Source: an uncultured Bacteroidota bacterium
GTDB lineage: Bacteria > Bacteroidota > Bacteroidia > Flavobacteriales > Flavobacteriaceae
Direction: 5' to 3'
Assembly (NCBI GenBank): GCA_902595555.1
Contig: CACJQM010000006.1
Location: forward strand, 1-40,241
Length of the DNA stretch: 40,241 bases
Under the pieces are notes generated by a model. It was not told the DNA's origin and did no database searches. It was given only the letters and a program-made list of their open reading frames with translations. Below, piece by piece: positions 34,579 to 40,241 of this stretch (position 1 is its first letter; each line of letters opens with the position of its first letter). Both the position numbers and the translations under genes were made by a program.

Positions 34579-36852
34579 TTATTCTTTTCTAGATTGAGCA
34601 TCTATTACTGAAATAGCTGACATGTTTACAATTTCCTCAACACTAGCTTTTAACTGCAAAACATGAACTGCTTTATCCATACCCATTAAGATTGGTCCGA
34701 TTGATTTTGCACCATCTATTTCTTTGATAATCTTGTAAGTTATATTTGCAGCATCAAGATTGGGGAAAATCAAAACATTTACTTTTTGAGTTCCAAGCCT
34801 TGAATCATCAAACTTGTTTTTTAACATCATTTTATTGATTGCAAAGTCTGATTGAATTGGTCCATCAACAATCATTTCTGGATTACTTCTTCTCAAAAAT
34901 TTAACTGCTCTTTTAACCTTGTTGGCCATGGGGTGATCAGAGGATCCAAAATTTGAAAATGATAGCAATGCTATAACAGGATTATATCCAAACATCTTTG
35001 CTGTATTTGATGTCATCAAAGTTATGTAAGCTAGATCATTATATTGTGGATTAATGTTAATTGAGGTATCACTTAGAAAAATAGGTCCTTTACTTGTAAG
35101 CATCAGGTTAGTCGCTGCAATTTTTCTTACACCATTTGCTTTTCCAATCACCTTGAGAATTGGCTTAACAACCTCAGGATAACTTCTAGAATAACCGGAA
35201 ATCAAAGCATCAGCCTCACCAACTTTAACCATCATTGCTGCAAAATAATCTCTGGCCCTCATAAATTTCACAGCTTGACTAAGTGTAATACCTTTATCTT
35301 TTCTTTCTTTATGTAAAATTTTTCCGAATCTCTTTATTTTACTTTTAGCTTTTTCTAAACTGAGGTCAATAATCTTCAAATCATGAACAAAATCGATTTC
35401 TTTCATGAGTTTTTTAATCCTATCTACTCTTCCCATTAATATTGGAATACCTAAGCCTTCTTCATAAACTATTTGCGCAGCTTTCAAAACATCTAATCTA
35501 TCAGCCTCAGTATAAATAATTTTTTTTGGGTCGAGTTTAGCCTTTGCTCTGATTAATCTAATAATCCTATCATCTGTTCCTTTTCTGGCATCAAGATCTC
35601 TAGCATATTTCTCCCAATTTTCGATCGGGACTCCAGCCACTCCAGAGTCGATTGCTGCTTTAGCGACTTCCACTGGTACAGTTGAAATTAATCTAGGGTC
35701 AAATGGTTTTGGAATGATATAATCTTTACCAAAAGATAATTTCTTCTCTTTGTAAACTATATTTACAAACTCAGGGACTGGTTCTTTGGCTAGTTTAGCA
35801 AGAGCATAAACAGCTGCCATTTTCATTTCTTCGTTAATTTTTGAGGCTCTTACATCCAAAGCTCCTCTAAAAATAAATGGAAAGCCTAAAACATTATTGA
35901 CTTGATTAGGGTGATCACTTCTTCCAGTAGCCATTATAATATCATCTCTTGTTTTCACAGCAACTTTGTAGCTGATTTCAGGGTCTGGGTTAGCCATGGC
36001 AAAAACAATTGGATTTTTACTCATTGAAATTAACATGTCTTTGGTCATCATATTTGCTTTTGACAAACCAATAAATACATCTGCTCCTTTTAATGCTTCA
36101 TCCAGTGAATTGATTTCAGTATTTTTAGACGAAAACAATTTTTTCTCAGGCGAAAGATTTGATCTATTGACATTTAATAAACCTTTACTGTCAAACATCA
36201 AAATATTCTTCTTTTTTACACCAAGAGACCTATACATTTTTGCACATGATATAGCTGCAGCACCAGCGCCACAAATCACCATTTTTATATCTCCAATTTT
36301 TTTATTTGCTAATTCTAGTGCGTTAATCAGTGCGGCTCCTGAGATAATTGCAGTGCCATGCTGATCATCGTGCATGACAGGAATATTCAATTCATCAACC
36401 AACCTTCTCTCTATTTCAAATGCTTCAGGAGCCTTAATGTCTTCAAGATTTATACCTCCAAATGTTGGGGCAATGTTTTTAACAGTATCTATAAACTCAT
36501 CAATATTTTTAGTGTCAATTTCAATATCAAAAACATCGATATCTGCAAAAATTTTAAAAAGTAGTCCTTTTCCTTCCATTACAGGCTTTGAGGCCAATGG
36601 ACCAATATCCCCAAGGCCCAAAACAGCTGTACCATTGGATATAACAGCAACTAGGTTTGACTTAGATGTATACTTGTACACATCATCTGGATTTTTATCA
36701 ATTTCCAAACAAGGATGAGCAACTCCAGGTGAATAAGCTAATGCTAAATCAGTTTGAGACCTATATTTTTTAGATGGAATAACTTTAATTTTTCCAGGCT
36801 TAGGCTTGGAATGATAAACCAATGCCTCTCTTCTTTTTCTTTCATTGCTCAT
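34579..36852 (-). CDS. maeB: NADP-dependent malic enzyme, MaeB type with phosphotransacetylase-like domain
   Basis: A 757-aa enzyme that oxidises malate to pyruvate and CO2, making NADPH. The N-terminal malic domain (about 20-160) includes SQTDLALAYSPGVAHPCLEI, and the metal/substrate region has IPVMHDDQHGTAIIS. The NAD(P)-binding domain (about 165-400) has the Rossmann fingerprint VICGAGAAAISCAK. The C-terminal part (about 425-750; GLGIPILMGRVDRIKKL, ADALISGYSRSYPEVV) is a phosphate acetyl/butyryltransferase-like domain that is usually non-catalytic and regulatory in MaeB. Full length for this form. It is the first gene of a 16-kb minus-strand run, with a -7-like element upstream. Confidence 0.95.
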   Translation of the reverse strand: MSNERKRREALVYHSKPKPGKIKVIPSKKYRSQTDLALAYSPGVAHPCLEIDKNPDDVYKYTSKSNLVAVISNGTAVLGLGDIGPLASKPVMEGKGLLFKIFADIDVFDIEIDTKNIDEFIDTVKNIAPTFGGINLEDIKAPEAFEIERRLVDELNIPVMHDDQHGTAIISGAALINALELANKKIGDIKMVICGAGAAAISCAKMYRSLGVKKKNILMFDSKGLLNVNRSNLSPEKKLFSSKNTEINSLDEALKGADVFIGLSKANMMTKDMLISMSKNPIVFAMANPDPEISYKVAVKTRDDIIMATGRSDHPNQVNNVLGFPFIFRGALDVRASKINEEMKMAAVYALAKLAKEPVPEFVNIVYKEKKLSFGKDYIIPKPFDPRLISTVPVEVAKAAIDSGVAGVPIENWEKYARDLDARKGTDDRIIRLIRAKAKLDPKKIIYTEADRLDVLKAAQIVYEEGLGIPILMGRVDRIKKLMKEIDFVHDLKIIDLSLEKAKSKIKRFGKILHKERKDKGITLSQAVKFMRARDYFAAMMVKVGEADALISGYSRSYPEVVKPILKVIGKANGVRKIAATNLMLTSKGPIFLSDTSININPQYNDLAYITLMTSNTAKMFGYNPVIALLSFSNFGSSDHPMANKVKRAVKFLRRSNPEMIVDGPIQSDFAINKMMLKNKFDDSRLGTQKVNVLIFPNLDAANITYKIIKEIDGAKSIGPILMGMDKAVHVLQLKASVEEIVNMSAISVIDAQSRKE

Positions 36853-36884
36853 ATTTCTGATTTAGCTGTTTGAGTATGAATAGT

Positions 36885-36892
36885 CAAATGTA
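36885..36892 (-). promoter_or_regulatory. Candidate -7 element of the maeB promoter
   Basis: On the minus strand TACATTTG matches TAnnTTTG exactly and lies 32 bp before the maeB ATG, a good position for a start site near 36878. No TTG is present 17-23 bp upstream, so the -33 half is not recognised. It lies in the 146-bp divergent gap to the large secreted protein gene; in the other direction only a weak TATATTTA (36982-36989) is seen. Confidence 0.45.
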
Positions 36893-36998
36893 TTCATTTA
36901 AAGTTAAATTTTTTGGCTTGTTTTTTGAAATATTTAAATAATGTAGATTAATAATTTAAAATGTATTAAACCTTTTTAATCTATATTTACCGTCTCGA

Positions 36999-39900
36999 GT
37001 GAAAAAACTTTTTAAAATAATATCATTTTTATTAATCTTATTTACTTTCCAACTGGGTTATTCCCAATTGAGTAAAACCCACTATATTCCTCCACTAAGT
37101 TCTACATTTGCTAATAATGCTGGCTCAGATAATGCGCCTAATGAACAATGGTTTCACATATCCACACCAAGTGAAAATGCTGTTAATTTTACAATTAAAA
37201 GAGGAGATGGTAGTGATTTTGCAACTGGTACAGTATCAAATGCAGTTCCCTGGACTGACAGAGCCAATTTAGGAGATAATCAAAATGATCAATTTGGATA
37301 CCTTTTTGCTCAACCAAATAGTCAAGAGCAAATTCTAACGCAACATGGTTTTATAATTGAAGCTGATGAAGAGATATATGTTTCTGCTAGATTTATTGCG
37401 AGAAGCAATAATCATGGTGGTGCACTGGTTAGTAAAGGAGAATCAGCCTTGGGAAATAGATTTAGAACTGGATCATTACAAGTAGGTGGTGATCACATGA
37501 GTTTCTTTTCCCTGATGGCTACTGATGATAATACATTTGTAACAATCAATCTTCCAGCAGGCGTAGCATCACTTGCTGGTACCACAGGTACAATAAATGT
37601 TGGGCCTCTTAACAGGGGGCAATCATATATTATTGGAAATAATGAAACTAGAAATGGAATCATAGGTAGTCTTATAGAATCAACAAAACCAATAGTTGTC
37701 AATTCAGGTTCTGGTGTTGGATCCTTTTCACCCGGAGTCCCCGGCGCCGGAGGACAAGATTTTGGTGTTGATCAAATTGTTGGTGTAGATCTGGTTGGGT
37801 CCGAATACATATTTGTCAAGGGTAATGGAAGAGATTCATGGGAAAACGTTTTAATAATTGCTGATCAAAATAATACTAAAATAAATATCAACGGCTCACC
37901 TTACAGCGATGGAGCTGGAAATCAAATTACTTTAAATGAAGGAGAATTTATAGTTATCGAAGGGGATCAATATGTTAACGGCAATATGTATGTTAGTACT
38001 GATAATAAAGATGATAAACTTTTTGCCTTTCAAGGCTTAGGTGATGTTTACGGAGCCTCTGGTGGTAGATTCCCAGCTGCCAACCAAGGGATGGTCTTTG
38101 TACCACCACTTAGTTGTGGTACCAGCGGGAATGTTAATAATATTGCGAATATTGATAAAGTAGGAGATGAAACATTCAATGATAATGCTCAAGTAAGTTT
38201 AGTAACAACTAAAGGATCTGTAGTTTCAGTTAATGGAGCTCAAATTTTTGCAGCTGATGGTAATGTTAACAGAAATGATGTTCTTGGAAATGATAATTAT
38301 GAATCCTATGTAATAACAGATTTAAGTGGAAATATTAGAATTGAAAGCAATGGAGAAATGTATGTTTCTTATTACAATACAGACGGAGCTGCATCAACAG
38401 CTGGATTTTATTCTGGATTTACAAAACCTCCTAAATTTGATTTAGACATTACATTTGAGACTAAAGGAGCATGTATAAATGAAGATGGATCATCCAATAT
38501 TGAGTTTACTGCTGTTGGTTCATTTGAATCATTTCTTTGGGAGATAAAAAATAATGATGGAACCTTCAGTCCAGCACCAGGAAATTCAACAGCTACAACA
38601 TATAAACCAACTGAATCTGGTGTTTACAGACTAAAAGGATATCTTGAATGCGATATTGAATTAAATTCAGATGAAATACCAATAAGTATTTGCGCCACAG
38701 ACTCAGATAATGATGGTATTTTTGATAATATAGATTTAGATTTAGACAATGATGGTGTTTTAAATTCAGTTGAATCAGCAGGAAGTGGTCTAATTGATTT
38801 CACTAATCCAACTAACCCTATCATAAACATTAGTAAGGAGGGTGCAGCATCTGGAACATCAATTTCAGGTGTAATTACAGGAACAATTGTCAAAACAAAG
38901 GATGAACACTCAATTACTGTTTCTGCAAACGGTTTTGAATCACAAGTTGAAGCAGGAAGCGATCAAGAATTAAAATACACTTTAAATTTTAGTGAAAAAT
39001 TAAATATTCTATTTAAAGATTCTGGTCTAGCTGCAGCAATTGTTGATGGAGAAAGTTTCATTATAAAAAGCATTCCTGGAACTACTAACATTACTCTGTT
39101 AGATCCGAATGATAATTTATATGTAGACACTGATTTTGATGGTGTTTATGAAGACAATACATTACAATACACCTCAAATGAAATAAGGTTTAAATTCAAA
39201 TCTAGAGCTAATCCAACGTATGAATTTTATTCATATCAAGTTGAGGGTATAGAGCTAGTGCATAAGCTAAATAATGTTGGCAGCAACAGTGAAAGTGTCA
39301 TAATTCCAAGTGTTTATGTAGTTGATTATAAGTTGGATACAGATGGGGATCAAATTCTTGATTACAATGATCCTGATAGTGATAATGATGGTTGTTGGGA
39401 TGTTGTTGAAGCTGGTTATCTTTTAGAGGATATAGATGGAATATACGGTCCTGAACCTCCACCTGATTCTAACTTACCAAACATTACAAGCGGAACGGTT
39501 GATAGCAGAGGAAGAATTGTTAATGATGATTATGATTATAATATTGAACCAAAAAAAGATACTAGTGGTCAATTTTATTTTCAGAAAACCAGCACTGCAC
39601 CAGAAATAAATTTACAACCAGCATCATCAATTGCATGCTATGATGGTGCACCTGCCGATTTTGAAGTTACTGTTCAAACTAATGATATTGCTTCTTATTT
39701 ATGGCAGCTAAGCACAGATAATGGATCTACATGGGATGATTTAGAAAACAATGACACATATTCTGGTGTTGATACAAGTAAATTAACTATTGCTTCAACT
39801 AGTTTAAGCATGAATGGTTATCTGTTCAGAGTTAAAATAAATACAGATGAATATGCTTGTTTCTTATATTCTCAAGATAGTACGAAGTTATCTGTTGAAG

Positions 39901-40241
39901 CTAATCTACCAATTGCAAATTCAATTGACGATCTTGTTGCCTGTGATGACAATTCATTTGGTAATTACGATGATGGAATAATCTCCGGATGGAATTTTGA
40001 TGAAAAAATAAATGATATCCTTAACGGAAATCAAAATCTAGATAAACTAATTATTACTTTCCATACAACTTCAGAATCTGCAAATGATTTAAATGACGAC
40101 GGAATAACTAATAGCGATAATTTTACAAATGAAAACAGCCCAAATGAACAAGAAATTTTTGTTAGAGTTAGAAATAACGAAACAGATTGCTTCAATGCTG
40201 AAACTTCATTTAAAGTTGTTGTAGAACCTTTACCTGTTGCA
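36999..40241 (+). CDS. Large secreted adhesin-like protein, probable T9SS substrate (3' end missing)
   Basis: Open from GTG 36999 to the window end, 1081 residues without a stop. The signal peptide (MKKLFKIISFLLILFTFQLG to about YSQ23) fixes the start. Next comes an IgGFc-binding-protein-type N-terminal domain (about 30-476; GVDLVGSEYIFVKGNGRDSW, FVPPLSCGTSGN). Then an Ig-like region (about 478-566), a thrombospondin type-3 calcium repeat DSDNDGIFDNIDLDLDND (from 568), a second one DTDGDQILDYNDPDSDNDG (from 780), an Ig-like domain with SYLWQLSTDNGSTWDDL (about 874-966), and the start of a CDDNSFGNYDDG repeat (about 967 on), typical of flavobacterial surface proteins with type-B T9SS sorting ends. 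That C-terminus is beyond the window. Role in adhesion is inference. Confidence 0.88.
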   Translation, partial: MKKLFKIISFLLILFTFQLGYSQLSKTHYIPPLSSTFANNAGSDNAPNEQWFHISTPSENAVNFTIKRGDGSDFATGTVSNAVPWTDRANLGDNQNDQFGYLFAQPNSQEQILTQHGFIIEADEEIYVSARFIARSNNHGGALVSKGESALGNRFRTGSLQVGGDHMSFFSLMATDDNTFVTINLPAGVASLAGTTGTINVGPLNRGQSYIIGNNETRNGIIGSLIESTKPIVVNSGSGVGSFSPGVPGAGGQDFGVDQIVGVDLVGSEYIFVKGNGRDSWENVLIIADQNNTKININGSPYSDGAGNQITLNEGEFIVIEGDQYVNGNMYVSTDNKDDKLFAFQGLGDVYGASGGRFPAANQGMVFVPPLSCGTSGNVNNIANIDKVGDETFNDNAQVSLVTTKGSVVSVNGAQIFAADGNVNRNDVLGNDNYESYVITDLSGNIRIESNGEMYVSYYNTDGAASTAGFYSGFTKPPKFDLDITFETKGACINEDGSSNIEFTAVGSFESFLWEIKNNDGTFSPAPGNSTATTYKPTESGVYRLKGYLECDIELNSDEIPISICATDSDNDGIFDNIDLDLDNDGVLNSVESAGSGLIDFTNPTNPIINISKEGAASGTSISGVITGTIVKTKDEHSITVSANGFESQVEAGSDQELKYTLNFSEKLNILFKDSGLAAAIVDGESFIIKSIPGTTNITLLDPNDNLYVDTDFDGVYEDNTLQYTSNEIRFKFKSRANPTYEFYSYQVEGIELVHKLNNVGSNSESVIIPSVYVVDYKLDTDGDQILDYNDPDSDNDGCWDVVEAGYLLEDIDGIYGPEPPPDSNLPNITSGTVDSRGRIVNDDYDYNIEPKKDTSGQFYFQKTSTAPEINLQPASSIACYDGAPADFEVTVQTNDIASYLWQLSTDNGSTWDDLENNDTYSGVDTSKLTIASTSLSMNGYLFRVKINTDEYACFLYSQDSTKLSVEANLPIANSIDDLVACDDNSFGNYDDGIISGWNFDEKINDILNGNQNLDKLIITFHTTSESANDLNDDGITNSDNFTNENSPNEQEIFVRVRNNETDCFNAETSFKVVVEPLPVA

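Noticed and set aside
1-40241. Search for tRNA, rRNA, CRISPR repeats, insertion sequences and attachment sites
   Set aside because: Intergenic gaps are too short (the longest is 146 bp) and no clover-leaf, spaced direct repeats, transposase motifs or terminal inverted repeats were seen by eye. A tRNAscan, Infernal and repeat search could confirm this.

Overview
The window is about 40 kb of AT-rich, densely coded DNA that reads as a marine-type member of the Flavobacteriaceae (Bacteroidota). The evidence is the gene content: a SprA-type secretion (T9SS) translocon, DUF6089 next to uppS and bamA, a two-domain Nfu protein, a Bacteroidota cytochrome oxidase assembly cluster with DUF420 and two subunit III genes, and a MaeB-RuvA-SprA-GcvH gene order. 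Promoters of the Bacteroidota type (TTG, about 20 bp, TAnnTTTG) are visible and Shine-Dalgarno sites are mostly absent. No rRNA, tRNA, insertion sequence, prophage or CRISPR array was seen, and no gene-free stretch exceeds 150 bp.

Layout. 1-564 (+): the end of a small DUF6249-like membrane protein and a Cro-type HTH regulator. 614-7152 (+): a DUF975 membrane protein overlapping a MacAB-TolC-like tripartite exporter (separate ATPase, two FtsX/MacB permeases, adaptor, outer-membrane channel), followed directly by tsaB. 7825-15620 (-): nadK, DUF6089, uppS, bamA, two Skp/OmpH chaperones, then a terminator hairpin, murI and an Nfu iron-sulfur protein. This is an envelope-building block: lipid carrier synthesis, beta-barrel assembly, periplasmic chaperones and D-glutamate for peptidoglycan. 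15698-17175 (+): pdxJ and an alpha/beta hydrolase. 17231-20463 (+): tig-clpP-clpX, a protein folding and proteolysis unit with a clear promoter. 20460-36852 (-): a 16.4-kb single-direction run, read from the top as maeB, ruvA, sprA, gcvH, vanZ-like, tonB, cyoE/ctaB, two cytochrome oxidase subunit III genes, subunit IV, a Cys-less Sco-like protein, Sco1, DUF420 and a 59-aa CxxC membrane protein. 36999-end (+): the first 1081 residues of a very large secreted adhesin-like protein, probably a T9SS substrate, cut by the window end.

Most of this is recognisable core genome and I see no wholly new system. The best leads are small: the 59-aa CxxC protein and the Cys-less Sco paralogue in the oxidase assembly cluster, the large loop with an EF-hand-like motif inside oxidase subunit III, the hairpin touching the murI start codon, a possible frameshift coupling of DUF6249 to the HTH protein, and repeated TTG starts for closely packed, mostly exported or membrane products.
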